A DNA stretch of 64,000 nt from Ixodes scapularis (Eukaryota; Arthropoda; Arachnida; Ixodida; Ixodidae), in contig NW_024609880.1 of NCBI RefSeq assembly GCF_016920785.2, positions 49,004,296 through 49,068,295 of the forward strand, written 5' to 3'. The notes beneath the pieces were generated by a model, which worked only from the letters and a program-made list of their open reading frames with translations, did not search any database and had not been told where the DNA came from. A program made the translations under genes and the position numbers. Of this stretch, positions 42,853-55,091 are shown piece after piece. The first letter of the stretch is position 1, and each line of letters starts with the position of its first letter.

Positions 42853-44487
42853 CAGGGTTGGGCAGTATCGCGATACAAATGTATCGCGATAGTATTTCAG
42901 AAATACATTTGGTATCTGTATTTTTGTATCGCGATACCTTTCTTTCACCAGTATCTGTATTTCTGGATCGAAATACATTTGGAATGTTTCTTCGTATCGC
43001 TATACAATCAGGATGAATTGTATTTCGTTACATTTCTTGAGATATACTCCCCCCCCCCCTTCCCCCACGAAAAAAAAAAAAAAGAAACAAGTCCGTACGC
43101 ATTTTTTTTTTATTTCTGAGGGCACCATAGTCAAGGAGATGCTGGGGCATTGTTACTATGCTGACCAAGGTTCCTTTTGATTCTGCAAACTATTTTTCTA
43201 TGCGTCCTTTTCTCTCTTCTGAGGAGTGTTGCGTAGTTGGGGACTCGAACCAGGTGGCTTGCCAGGAGTGGAGTAAGATCATCTTCTGCCGCACGTCCTT
43301 AGGTAGGGATTTCTTGAGTCATTATTTGCTGGCGTCCAATGCCCGCTGCTAACCATCTCTCTCGCCTTAGCGTACAGAGTACACCCATCCGGCAAAGCTG
43401 AGTCACATTCCGTTGCAGCACCAGCCTGGCGGTGGTTGACTTAAAATAGCAGGACGACTCACGCTGTGAAGTTCAACACATATTAGAATGCATCTGCGGC
43501 TGCGCCCGTAACATTTCATGGCTCAAGGGTACGTCATCAGCCGACATGAACGTGATCCGCTGCTCTGGTGATCCGAAACCCAGGAGGAGGCCAGAAGTGG
43601 CCTCGCTGTGCCATCCCAGACTACGTACTCCCGCGACTCGTCTCGAGACCGCTGTTTCTCGGACAGCTCTCACCTGTGCCGGCAATATCAGCTCGCGATC
43701 CACGAGGTCTCTGTTTGGATAATGCTAGGCAAAACTTGAGGACTGCAATCCGTGCGTCGGTGGCGGAGGGTCGGTAGTAATGAACTTCAGAACAGTGATG
43801 CTACCGTATCGTTTTTTCAACCGTAACAGAATATAAGACATGTATTTTAAGACGCTTCAAGTGGCCCACTATTCTCAAACATTCCAAATGACACTGCATG
43901 CACGATCTTCAACGAGGTAACCTACAACGAAAGTACGTATTGTCCTTTCATACAGCAGCGTGGTAAGGTTTTCTGTTCAAGGCCACACCTACAAATAAAG
44001 AATACTAGTTTATTCCACCGTGACATCATGTGATTAATGTTGACAGGATTCCCTCGTCAGACAGACAAGATGTCATGGAAGGGACCGCGGTCAGCCCTTG
44101 ATGGAACGTTTTTTTGGGCCCATTGAAGACTCCTTGTCGTCCGAAACCACTACCTTCAAGGCAAAGTGCCAAGCCTACAGGAAAGTAATGTCGGGTTCGA
44201 AAACATCCACTTCAATCTTCAAGCTTCATCTTAGTTGGCGTCTCGAAAAAATTTGGAAAATGTATTGCACTATCAGTATTTCTGTATTTGTATTTCTGCC
44301 CTCCCTAAAATGTATTCCTGTATTTGTATTTCCAAATACTTTTTGCCTCTTTTCAAAATGTATTTCCGATACGTATCGCGATACATTTTTACAGATGTAT
44401 CTTAGTATCAGTATTTTAGCTACTATTTTAATGTATCCCAGTATTTGTATTTCCAAATTCATTTTGGAGAATTTCTGCCCAACTCTG
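42853..44487. mobile_element. hAT-type non-autonomous element, 1.6 kb
   Basis: The left end CAGGGTTGGGCAGTATCGCG and the right end (reverse complement CAGAGTTGGGCAGAAATTCT) are inverted repeats. Identical 8-base duplications GCACCGAT lie at 42845-42852 and 44488-44495. Subterminal blocks are rich in 'tatcgcgatac' palindromes and 'tgtatttgtatttc' on both sides. No transposase remnant is recognised among the short interior frames. Confidence 0.88.
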
Positions 44488-44495
44488 GCACCGAT

Positions 44496-45431
44496 TAATT
44501 TATTTTCATTGTGCGTCATTGCTTAGATTAGTTACATCAAACGCTCAAAAATCAGGAGCGCCATGACGATGCACTTTTGGCGCCACGTGGTTGGCTCGTT
44601 CGGTTCATAGCGCGCCTGGCTGAGGTCGGACACAATAAGAAACGGAGCACTAAAACTCTAAACTCGTCAAACGCAAAAGTCGGGGCCCAAGTTCATGAAG
44701 CGCAGCGATTGGACTATCACGGCAATGACTTCGCGCTTTTTTCGCCGACGTCCAATTGGCGTACTCCGCGAACTTCCGATTCCAACTTTGTCTTTGACAA
44801 GTTTACGGCCCCGGGGCTGTGTGGCTGAAGTTTCGCTGCTAGGGTGCCTACATGTCTGTCTGTCTCAGGGAGAAGACATCCACTTTTGCCCTGAATGTGC
44901 CAGCGCGTGACGCTCTCGCGCACTCAATGCGTGGCTTGAGCGGTAAAATGGCGTCTATGCATTAGCCAAAGCTAAGCGCTCGAGCTGAGTGTCACCGGAT
45001 TGCGCGCACTTCAAAATGCATAAAAAAACGATTGGGCTGAAAAATGGCTGAGATGTCACCACTCAAATCAAAAGCGCACGTGTGTATGAAGGCACTCTAT
45101 TCGCCGCATATACGCAGCGCCACTCGTCCCCCTGGTGACGAGGAGCAGACGACGCGTGAGGGTGGCGTGCTTGTCGGGCTGGCCTCCCGCTTCCTAAAGA
45201 AACGTGCCAAACTCGAAAGGGCAGGCCACTAGTTATTGTTGTGTAGTCAAATGCCACAGCATCCTATCATACAGAAAGGTAAATAGGTGTCTCCCGAAGA
45301 GTATTATTCGGTTCCTGGGAGGTAGTTCGAGAAAGGTCGCCGGAAGCACGTATCGCGCACTGAGCGGAGGACAGGATCAATTATTGTTTTTTTTTTTATC
45401 GCGTTGCATGAATCAGTAGTGCAACTGTGTT
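44496..45431. other. no gene seen; fragment of a dispersed repeat
   Basis: 'aacgctcaaaaatcaggagc' followed by 'catgacgatgcacttttgg' (about 44530-44580) has relatives at 51165-51215 (inverted) and 51298-51350. Otherwise nothing recognised. Confidence 0.35.
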
Positions 45432-45433
45432 TA

Positions 45434-45793
45434 CACCATAAGAAGAAGAAATCCGTTCTTGAAACGTCTTTGACGCCCTATGAACCATTTCAGCGTGAAA
45501 AACGGTTTCGCGCCATGTACTGTCGCCCCCTGGCGCGCAAATGGGCGATGAAGAACTCTTTCGCATCAAAGAAGGAGCTTAAATATAACCTCTTTTAGGG
45601 TTTTGAACCAGAAAGCTTTTAGGGGGTGCTTAAAAGGAATTTTTTAGGATGAGAAAAACTGTGCGAGCCGAAGATTTTATTCCGTTCTAGCGCGCCAGGG
45701 GGCGATAGTGCTTCAGGCGAAACCGTTCTTCACGAGCTGAGAGAGTTCTTAGATCGTCAAAGAACGTATCAAGAGCGGATTTTTTTTAGAGTG
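45434..45793. mobile_element. TA-flanked MITE with ~90-bp inverted arms
   Basis: The left arm (45434-45541) contains 'gaaatccgttcttgaaacg', 'aaaacggtttcgcgcc' and 'tcgccccctggcgcgc'; the right arm (45688-45793) is its diverged reverse complement ending 'aaaaaaaatccgctcttga' on the opposite strand. TA flanks both ends. No coding capacity. Confidence 0.72.
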
Positions 45794-45795
45794 TA

Positions 45796-47855
45796 TTTGT
45801 CACGTTAATAAGAACTTTCCGTAGATCACACGCAAGAGCGTTGCTTGGTAAAACCGTCACGTTAAGGGCGGACTGAGTTCGCGCCCGCAGTGCCCGCAAT
45901 CCGCAGCTGACGTTCTATGATGAGTCACTCATGTAGTAGCTACAGTAATTCCCCCGTAACTGTAAAAAAAATCACAATTATGAAGTTAGCATTTTTTAAA
46001 CAACTAAATTTGAGAACCAAGCTCACTTTGCTTACCCGCCAATTTTGTTCACCGATGCTTACAAGAGAAGGCGAGCAAGCGGCAAAAGACACGAGGTAAA
46101 ATGAGGCAGATAATCGTAGGCCCTATTGCGCACTGACGTGAATGCGTAATTGAAAAGAAATTGACTCTAATTTCACTTTAATTTCTATAATTTTCTAAAT
46201 ACACTAATTTTTCTATATATTATTAGAGGGATGCTGTTAGCCTACAACGGATACAATTGCTTTCCAAGGAACGTATAAGAGGATGATAACTTAAAGGATA
46301 CCCGAAGCAGACACCTTACAAAAGTAAAAAATTGAAAATGTGTGACTGAATTTCGATACTAAGTACCTTTTTTGCAAAGAGGGAAAAGTAATATTGACAA
46401 TATTTCAGTTGCATAAGTTGTAACAGCCGAAGCAGCAAAAAAATATATCACGCACAGAAAACTTATTTGTAGTCACCCGCTACTGTGTTCAAAATGATCA
46501 TTCTGGGGTCACATGAAACAGTTAAAACAAGAATACAACAGCCCTGGCGCAAATGTAAGTTGATTGGCGATCACTCGTTTTACTCATAGAAGTACGAGTG
46601 GGTTACTGACGAACGTGCCTGAATTAGGATTTTACTGCTTTGACAGCGGCGGTACACGTGCGGAAACACAAGGTGTCGCGGATTGTAGTAAGTGTTTTTA
46701 ATGTTGTCCTTCGACCCGCTAAAAATGCTGGGAACAGATGACCTGTGTCCGTATTCGCGTTTCGCTTCGTTTTTGTTTTATATATAGCTTAACCTAGTGT
46801 TGCGGTCTGGCAATGCATGCCTCGTCATTGACTTCATTCGCATGAAATAAAACAGACGCGGCATGCTTCCAGCGGTCGGTAACTCCGGCTTTCTAAGGTC
46901 ACTTTTTATTAGCTGACACATGAACGGCGAAAAGGCTGTTTGCGGTCTTGAAGCGCAGGGAAGTTTCGTCCTGTTCTCTCTGAAGCCGGGGTCGCACTGA
47001 TCATACAACATACAAAAGACAGTGTGCAAAAACGAGTCACCGCAATATCTGTGGTTTGAATGCCGCCTGCCAAGTTTTCTCCTTGAACTCATTGCCATGT
47101 GGCATTCGAAGCACGGATCTCGCGGGGACTCGCGTTGAAACCTCTATGCAGACTGTCTTAACGCGTTCCAGTGTAGCACTCAGTGAATACCCTATATGCA
47201 TAGCTTGCAGTTGTCGCCATTGGTGGGTAATGACGATTATTTCCACTTGCATGGTTCACTCGAGCTCCTACTTTAGCGCTGTGCAAGTAACAAGTTGAAC
47301 TGAACACTCACGGAATATAAAATACCGGCATGGCCGCGAATAACGTTACGGGCAAGCTGCATAGACGCTTTCAGGCAGGTGTGCGTGGGCGCCGCCATAA
47401 CCAAAATTCAGTTTTTGTTTCCTCTGATTCCGTTCGCTTCACTTCATCATTTCCAAAGCAGGACAGGGTATCGCCACTTTAGATGCTCCTCTGTCCTTTT
47501 CCCCAGCATAGGTCTTTGTGGAGGATAGTCAACGCCCGCTTCAGTGGCTCCGCACCTCGGTAAGACAAGAAAGGTTCGGCACCGGCGGCTCAATCCGGCG
47601 GGTGTTGAAAACGTCTATACGTATAGGCCATAGGTTATACAGTCCTCGGATATTAGTACTAGGCGAGATTGACACGCGTTGACACCACCAAGCCGCCATG
47701 CTCGCAGCTACAGTACATTTGGCCGTGTAAAGGCAATTCACGTCACAAACGCGATACGCATTGCATTCCTGGCTGACCGATTTTGAAGCGAGAAGTGAAG
47801 AGCACGCGGCCACGCCATTTTGTTTCCGTAACTCTTTAAGAAGTTAACGGATCTG
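45796..47855. other. no recognisable gene
   Basis: At 46905-46960 'agctgacacatgaacggcga', then 'aggctgtttgcggt' resembles text at 52015-52060 and 62088-62140, pointing to one dispersed repeat family. A minus-strand frame at 46778-47098 lies in it and is not supported as a gene. Confidence 0.35.
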
Positions 47856-47859
47856 GCGG

Positions 47860-48290
47860 GAGCCCGGGGTTCGATTGAAAAATGAAAGAAGGAAAAAATA
47901 AAAGATTACAATCACAAACAGACGGCTTAAATGTTGGTGTACAAGCGTCACAATGCACAAAACTCGGTGGGGTGGAAATTTAGCCATAAACAAATTGAGG
48001 ACAATTGAGGACATAAGAGGACAAAAACCGGACGACACGTTGCATGTAAACATTCATAGGCTAGGTGGCGCAAACTAGCGCTCGATAAAAAATGCATGGC
48101 CGTATCATCCATCCGTCCATTTATCCTACGATAGAAGGCATACACTTGCTGGAAGTTCTCTGGTCGTCTTCACAACACCTCTCAACAAAAATAAAAAGAA
48201 AAGAAAAGGGGTCTATACAGAGACATCGCTCAACAGAAGGGCAGGGAAGAGTCTCAATTGCACTGTCTCCAGCGCGAGCTTCCAACCTGC
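47860..48290. repeat. dispersed repeat, relative of 62235-62560
   Basis: Shares a series of blocks with 62235-62560, in order: 'ataaaagattacaatcaca', 'taggctaggtggcgcaaact', 'catccat' runs, 'cctacgatagaaggcataca' and 'agagacatcgctcaacag'. The family lacks a recognisable coding part. A 'ggggttcgattgaa' just upstream resembles a B box, so a SINE is possible. Confidence 0.6.
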
Positions 48291-48847
48291 GATAAATCTT
48301 GGGCGTCCTGTGAGCCTCGAACAACCACAGAACGGCGAAACACATGGGGCCCGTGCAGGAGGTCCGGCCCTCGAAAGACACACGCCCTGCCAATCTCGCA
48401 GTGAGACACTCGCTAGGGGCGCCTCTATTTGCCTCATTATGGGCAATGTATGTACTTGCTATGCACGCGGCTATGTTTTAATTTGCATAGTGCCTAGGAG
48501 CTTGGCATTGCTCGTGCTTGCACCAGCAGAGACAACACTGTAAGCAGAGAAAGCTGAAGTACCCTAACTCTGGGTTGTGAAAAAATTCCACCAGGTGGCG
48601 ACACCCAAACTTCTCGCCGTGAATAGTATAATAGTATATTCAAGTCAAGGTCTCGGTTTCCATGCGTTCATACCAGAGCGAAGAAGACAAGCTTACGCGC
48701 TTGCATAAACGTTTGAGCCTCATAAGTAATAAAAAGAGCGATAAATATTAGCTCCATACTTCATTTATCACACACACATGACCCACAGAATAACAAATTT
48801 CTTTCCCGCGTTGTCCAACGTGAATTCAGCTGTCTTCTTCGTGTGAA

Positions 48848-49051
48848 TCAAATGGATGTTCGCTCCGTCGAGTTCAACGCACGTTTTGTATTAAAGATAC
48901 TACAGAAGTCATTTGTTTGTTCTGCTACATCAGTTGACTTAATCTTCCTTGATTTAGACTCTATTTTCTGACACAGATGCAAGTCTTTTTCACAAAATTG
49001 CCGCAGTAGCCTGCCTTCGCCCGAAGCCCCTACAGTGACGGTGGCAGACAT
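48848..49051 (-). CDS. hypothetical small ORF, 67 codons
   Basis: From an ATG at 49051 the minus strand reads 'MSATVTVGASGEGRLLRQFC', followed by a charged segment containing 'KIESKSRKIKSTDVAEQ'. The first half is GC3-rich as in a first coding exon and the context (ggcaagATGt) is fair. No domain, no neighbour gene and no clear donor were found. It could be a first exon, a processed fragment or chance. Confidence 0.25.
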   Translation of the reverse strand: MSATVTVGASGEGRLLRQFCEKDLHLCQKIESKSRKIKSTDVAEQTNDFCSIFNTKRALNSTERTSI

Positions 49052-49079
49052 CTTGCCGGAAGTAGCAGTAGCCACTGCG

Positions 49080-50385
49080 ACCTGTCAATCAAAGAAGAGG
49101 TTTGGTTTCATGAATGGCTTATGATTCTCTCGTGTCGTTTGAAAAGTCGGCGAAGAAATGTTTTACATCAACTCTACTAGAACGTTTGTTCCCTACAAAT
49201 GTTAGAGTTTTTTTTTTTAAGAATATTAATAATATACCACCAGCACTTTTAGCTATGAACACTCGTTGGTTCTGTTTTTGTTGTTGTTGTTGTAACTATA
49301 ACATGTAGGTCCCTCGTGTAATTCTCCTAAAGGAATTAAAAAGATTAATCAGTTAATTAAATATATAATTTATAATTTAACTAGCAATTTCAATATTTCC
49401 TTGATTTATTGCACCAAACTACCGGGCGGGGGTAAATATCGTTACAAGCTGAATAGTTACTCTTAAATAAGTTACGAGAAAAGAATTTCGCTCTTTCAAC
49501 AGACTCATATTAAAGACACAGCCCACATAATCTCATTCACAAAGTTATTTCCTTTTTTTTATTTTTATAGCTATATTTACGAACTCGAACGTGCTGTTTT
49601 TCACCTCCTTCGTCTTTTTCAGCCAGAGATGTTCCGATCAGACCTTTGAGAAGAAAATGTTCGGATGACAAAGTTATCTTCAGAAACAGCCATATTTTCT
49701 CCACTTTTATTTTTTTTTTTTTTACTATCAATTATATTTAAGACGCCATTACCTACCAGCGATCAGCAAAAACACAAGCGAGACGGCAATGGCCTTCATG
49801 ATTCCAGGCAGATACCGGAGCTTCAGTTGCAGCATTATTCACTGTAACAATTCGAACAGTAGAACTCATGATGCCATAAAAACAATAATAGAAAAGGACG
49901 GGAAAGGGTTCAGGCACTGGACTAATGTTGCATCAAACAGAACAGGCGAAAACGTGCGTATGGATGAAGAGAAGAAATACGAAGTAATAAACCTCTACAG
50001 TGTACGGATGGAAGGACGTTCATTGGGTGGTTTCGCTCCTACGTAAAATAAAATTATAGAATAAGCATTACTTGTTATTTCACGTTTACCGCCTCTTTAT
50101 GAAACGCACTCTATGTTCATTTTACGCATATTCGATCACCCATTTTTTTCTATTATTAGGCCTCCTATTTTTAGTTGCTCGTTTAACAACCGCTGACATA
50201 TTTTATCATAAAAATGGAAAATGCGGATCCATTAGAAAAGCGATCGAACTATTATATTGAACGCTTACGTCCTTTCACTTGCTGCTGGCATTTAAAAGAA
50301 ACAAAGTTCATCTTTGAGGTTCCATAAGTCCCCAAAGTCCATTCTCCTGGATGTATTACGGCAAGGAATATGAGGTGTTACACGA
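49080..50385. other. no recognisable gene
   Basis: AT-rich. Short plus-strand frames near 49789-50046 and 50072-50260 show no domain or splice support. Confidence 0.3.
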
Positions 50386-50389
50386 ATAC

Positions 50390-50960
50390 AAATGAAGTTT
50401 TAACGCCATAGCATTTAGGAGCTGGTGTCGCAAAATATCCGGCGTCGGCGTCGGTGGGACCGAAAAATCCCATAACGCAACACGCGCAGGCACGTGTGAT
50501 GTCACACGTGCTGGAACGCATCGGCACGACACTGGGGCATTTCTAGAGCGTATTGTTCTCACCGAATGTTTCGCCAGTGAACTAAGACTCGTCGCACACC
50601 CACCGAAACGCGAGGTTGCACGAGGCAAACATAGTAGAACCGGAAGTATTTTTTTCCGCCTGTCATGGCGGCCGGAAGTGGCGCGCACACCCTGCATAAT
50701 GGACCTTTTCCGAGAAGCGTTCTGCGCACGCGCGAGCGCCCGATGCCAAGCGGTGGAAGTCGGCACGAAAAATCGAGGAAATTCGGATTGAGGCTGTAGA
50801 TCGACGAGTAGAACACGTAATTGCAGCGTATATATAATTGTGTTACACAAAAAAAATAAAGTTGACGGAAAGAAAAACGCGACGTTTGGGTGGACGCTAC
50901 GGATTTCCCTCTTTAAAGTCGCGTTGGGCACGCGACGCAGCTCAGAGAGCGAAGCGACTG
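50390..50960 (-). repeat. interspersed repeat with long non-coding-looking frame
   Basis: The minus strand reads through 'gtcccaccgacgccgacgcc' and 'ggagctggtgtcg' type text (in the plus orientation, about 50415-50465) and has a polyadenylation-like 'aaataaag' at about 50853 on the plus strand. A 215-codon frame (50356-51003) covers it, but its translation is low-complexity in function, crosses a MITE and has no domain. Origin as a tick interspersed repeat is inferred. Confidence 0.4.
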
Positions 50961-51067
50961 GTAGCGTAGCTCCCATTCTCGATTGGTAGCGCAGGAAGAT
51001 CACTTCCTCGATTTTTAGTTCGTGCAGCCACCGCCTGGTGCCGTCGGTATTTGGAAAAGGTCCATTA
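50697..51067. mobile_element. small TIR element (TAATGGACCTTTTCC ends)
   Basis: The left 'taatggaccttttcc' (50697) is mirrored by the right 'ggaaaaggtccatta' (ending 51067), with TA at the outer edges. No transposase. A TA-type MITE is the simplest reading. Confidence 0.65.
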
Positions 51068-51405
51068 TATGCTTTTATTGTTCTGCCGTGAGGATATCCA
51101 CACTCCGATTCACATTAAATCCGACCGCAACCTAAGCTACGTTAAGAAGGAGCGAACCAAGCAGAGCAAAAAGTGCATCGTCATGACGCTCGTTGTTTTT
51201 GAGCGTTTCCTATGGTTGGCTAGATGAACAAGCCGCGCACAGTGAATGCGGAGTGATCCTGCGTTTTATTTTTATGCGTGAGTGAATTAAGCGGTAGTAG
51301 GCTCACAAAAACGAGGAACGACGTGACGATGCAATTTTGGCACTCTTTGATTGACTCTATCGGCTCATAACGTTGGCTAGGGCCCGACATGAAACGGAGG
51401 CTAGC

Positions 51406-51730
51406 TATACTTCGTCTCACCCTACGATGGACTAAAGGCAAAAGCTACGAACCACCAGATCCAATCACGAGCCACTTAGAAATTACCTGGTATTTCGCGT
51501 CAATGAACGTTACTGAGTGACTCATCAATTTTATATTGCAAAGCAAGCCACGACATACAGGCTCTTTGCAGTGTCGAAGCTATAGAAATGATGCAGCGCA
51601 TTTTCATGAGGAGCATTATTCGTTCATCCTTAATCTATGTTAAGCATGTCATAGTTTATCGTGGAACGTGATTGGACATGGCTGCCCGTAGCTTTGGCCT
51701 TTAGTCCATCGTAGGATGAGACGCAGTATA
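51406..51730. mobile_element. TATACT-end MITE, 325 bp
   Basis: The left arm 'tatacttcgtctcaccctac' followed by 'gatggactaaaggc' is mirrored by the right arm ending 'gatgagacgcagtata'; the arms are about 60 bases. The outermost bases resemble the TATACTC family at 11382-11554, while the rest differs. Confidence 0.78.
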
Positions 51731-53335
51731 GGAGACCAAGGACACATACAATTATTTTAATTATCGTTATCTTAACTTTATAGTAACTCGACTAAAGACG
51801 AATTGACATCCGTGAAATAAAAAAATAAACAAAAAGGAATTGAAACAGTATGACGACGCGGGTGGGAGTAGGCTAGACATGGCTAGAGGGAGAGCGAGGA
51901 AGAGTGGAAGCGCAAGAGCAGAAGATATCAGGAAAAGCGGATGTGGAAGGAGGACAGACTGAGAGATATATGTCTTTACACGGAAGACGCGTTTTCCGGG
52001 GTCTCATTTAAGCGCTGACACGTGGACGACGAAACGGCAGTTTGCGTAACAGCGGTCTAGGGTTTCCAAAGGTTTACGCGACGTGACCGACCTTTTCTAG
52101 TGCATGTGTCGGGCACTTCACGCTGTCTTCTAATCGCGTGCGTTTCCACCTGTCGTTGTGGATTTTCTGCGGATCCACTGAGAGCCCTTTGAGTCAAGAT
52201 CGCAGCTGGCGTTAGTAGAAGGGACGGTCTGTTTATACGCAAAGCGAAAACTGAACAACCGCATTCCTGTTTTCACGTGAGAGATGCCTCGAAAACGTTT
52301 TCGCAGCTCTAACCTTTCGATCCGTCGAAAATGTGAGATGCCCAAGAGAAAGTTAACTCCATGCCATACAGCTACTTTATTTTATTTATTTATTTATTCA
52401 TTCATTTATTTATTTTTAGTTACCCTAAAGCCCTGCCCGCGGCCTGCGTCCAGCAGACCCGCTGCTACCGGCCAGAAACACACGCGGCTATAAAAAACGG
52501 CACCGCGACCCGCTCCGATTACGCGAAAGAATATACCAGAAAGAACGAGAAACTGCATCGCAACGGGGATCCCTCGCCATGACTGAAGATTGTCATCACC
52601 AGAATCACCAGTCTTAGTCCCCGGCCTTCATGTTTGTGTAACTCTGTTAAAATTCCTTTGCTTTCTTATCTACATTTTGTTAGCATTAGTTTCAATAACG
52701 TCCGTAAAGTTCGTCCAATTTTCGCCTCGTCAGTTTCCTTTCTTAACTCCACCGTGCCATTAAAACTTAAAAACCCGTCGATTTTGTGCGATTTTTCGGA
52801 AAGCCGTAAAATACTTCGCGAGCCTTCCATCGTTCTGCAATTTGTTGATTTAGTGTTTTTCGATGATACTGAGCAATTTTCTAATTGAAACCATGCCCTT
52901 AAACACAATATTAAAAAGTTAATTACGCAAAAATAATTAACAAATTAATTATCCCGGACTTTAATCATTTTACTAAATGGGCCCCTGGCCCGGGACCAAA
53001 ACGCCACAAGCCTTTTTTCACTGCGACGACTAGTTTTCGCAAGAGCGATTTGGCCTGTGTTTTCTGAAAGTCCCTGTATATATATCTATATCTATCTATA
53101 TATATATATATATATAAAGATAGATAGATAGAAAAATACTGTTCCGTAGGACGACGAAAAGATATAGGGCGTTTTTTAAAGCTTAATAGAATTGTTTAAA
53201 AAAAAGCCGCAACCGTTAAAACTTATTGCTCGTGTGTACGGCCAAGGGGGGCATTATGTGGGTTGCTAATCTTTGCGATAACTCGGCTGATTAATTAAAA
53301 TTCGCTGATTAACTTTTTAGTCACTGAAAAAATAC
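51731..53335. other. no recognisable gene; simple repeats
   Basis: TTTA-rich microsatellite at about 52376-52418 and TATC/TA tracts at about 53075-53130. A 'gctgacacgtggacgacga' block (52015) belongs to a dispersed family also at 46910 and 62090. Confidence 0.35.
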
Positions 53336-53629
53336 ATATTGTTGCAATTAGAAACTTGTCATTCCTGACATTTGCCAGTCGTCACGAATGACAAAACCAT
53401 TTGTCCTTTGTGATATTTGTCATGATATAATCAACCGCGTTCGGCAGCCGCAAGTCTTGTTTTTACTCCCCGAGTTGTACCTTTAGTGCACTACTACGCT
53501 CCTCACGTTTTCAAAGCTTTTTTTTTTAAGTACTGATTTAGTGATTTTTGATGACGCTCAGCAGGTTTCTAGTTGCAACAATATGTCTATTTTCACTGAT
53601 TAAAAAGTTAATGAACGAATTTTAATCAC

Positions 53630-54240
53630 GAATGACATTTTTTGTCCCGAATGACATTTGTCACTCATGACATTTTGCCCCGCGCACGCGCTGGCTCGAC
53701 GACGCGCGTGGCAATATGGCGACACTGATAGAACGCTGGGGGGACAGTATGACGTATAGACTGTAATGTTTGCATTACGTAGTAGTGATTCCGGAAATGC
53801 CAAATCTCACGAATGACCTTTTTTTGTCACGAATGAAATATTTCACGAATGACATTTTTTGTCACGAAGGACATTTGTCATTCGTGACTATTTGCCACGC
53901 ACGCGATCGCTTGGCGACGCGCACGTGGCAATACGGCGGCACTGATGAAACGCTGGGGGGACAGTATGACGTATAGCCTGTAATGTTTACATTACGGAAT
54001 AGCGATTCCGGGAATGGCAAATGACACCAATGACCTTTTTTGTCACGAATCAAAAATCTCACGAATGACATTTTTTGTCACGAATGAAAAATGTCACGGG
54101 GGACATTTGTCATTCGTGACCATTTGCCAGGCACGCGATCGTTCGGTAAGGCGCGTGGCAATATGGTGGAACGCTGGGGGGACAGTATGTCGTATAGCCT
54201 GCGATGTTTACATTACGCACTAGCCATTCCGCGGCTTTAT
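53630..54240. repeat. ~220-bp satellite, three units
   Basis: 'cgctggggggacagtatg' recurs at about 53733, 53951 and 54171. Each unit also contains 'cgcgtggcaatatgg'-like text and a cluster of 'gtcacgaatgacatttttt' and its inverse. Short inverted repeats of ATGACA/TGTCAT could fold. Units differ by point changes and small indels. Confidence 0.85.
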
Positions 54241-55090
54241 GCAGTGTTGTGACAAATACTCAACAAAAGTATTTAAGATAAGATACTAAATATCCATTTC
54301 AAAATGTATTCAGAGTAGTATTTATGCTACATCTAGGACGAAGTACCTTGAGTAAAGTACAATGACTCTGAAAAAGTCATTGAATAACATTTAAAGATAC
54401 TTGGCAAGTTTTGCAAGCTAAGAAGTCAGAAAGGGGTGATTTCTTTGTGATTACTTCTCTAAGAACCACATTTTACAGTCCTCTTTATGAAGTTCAAGAG
54501 CGCCTTGGCTACTGCAATTGAAGTTTACTCTGAAATAATTCGGGATATGTAATGTAATACGTGCCAAAATATTTTAGGAACAAACGAGACTCATGTATTA
54601 AAGAAATGGAACCGGTCGCGCTTTAGTTTGGCGGTAGGCTCAGCTCGAGTCATCACACATTTCGCCTTAAGTACGTAGATGACCCCCGCGATTCGGTGGA
54701 CTTGACATGCAATCCGGCATTGCGCATCCATATGAGCCGAATTCGATGCTGATCAGGCAGCCATACTTGTTGGTGAGTACACGAGTGAAGGACACACGTG
54801 CACGCTCAGGAGAAATATTGACTGAATGACAGGATACCCTGTCGCTGATTAACAACCAAGAGCGAGTACGTCGTCCCCCCAGACAAAAGGAACAAAGAGC
54901 ACCTGTACCTTCAAACTCTAAACAAATTAATATTAGAGAGGTGAAGAGGGAAACAGAAGAGAATGTCCACAAAAATGCTCATAAACCCCTTTGCCCTGCC
55001 CCATTTTCTAGCAGTTCAAACGATTCTTGACGCACTGAGGTGGAGATGGTCAAGATTCCAGGTTCAGAATCAAAAACAATGCGCGCATTA
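54241..55090. other. solitary hAT-like terminus, otherwise no gene seen
   Basis: 'cagtgttgtgacaaatactc' at 54242, followed by repeated 'agtatttaagata' text, resembles the end of a hAT-type element. I find no matching inverted end downstream, so it is truncated. The rest up to the Penelope-like ORF is unremarkable. Confidence 0.4.
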
Positions 55091-55091
55091 G

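Noticed and set aside
43225..43262. B-box-like GGTTCGAGTCC on the minus strand
   Set aside because: No A box at tRNA spacing and no cloverleaf; it lies inside a hAT-type element.
50356..51003. 215-codon minus-strand frame
   Set aside because: It crosses a MITE boundary and repeat-derived DNA, has no domain and looks like a stop-poor repeat.
53630..54240. CRISPR-like spaced repeats
   Set aside because: Units are ~220 bp, diverged, contiguous and in a eukaryotic repeat context.
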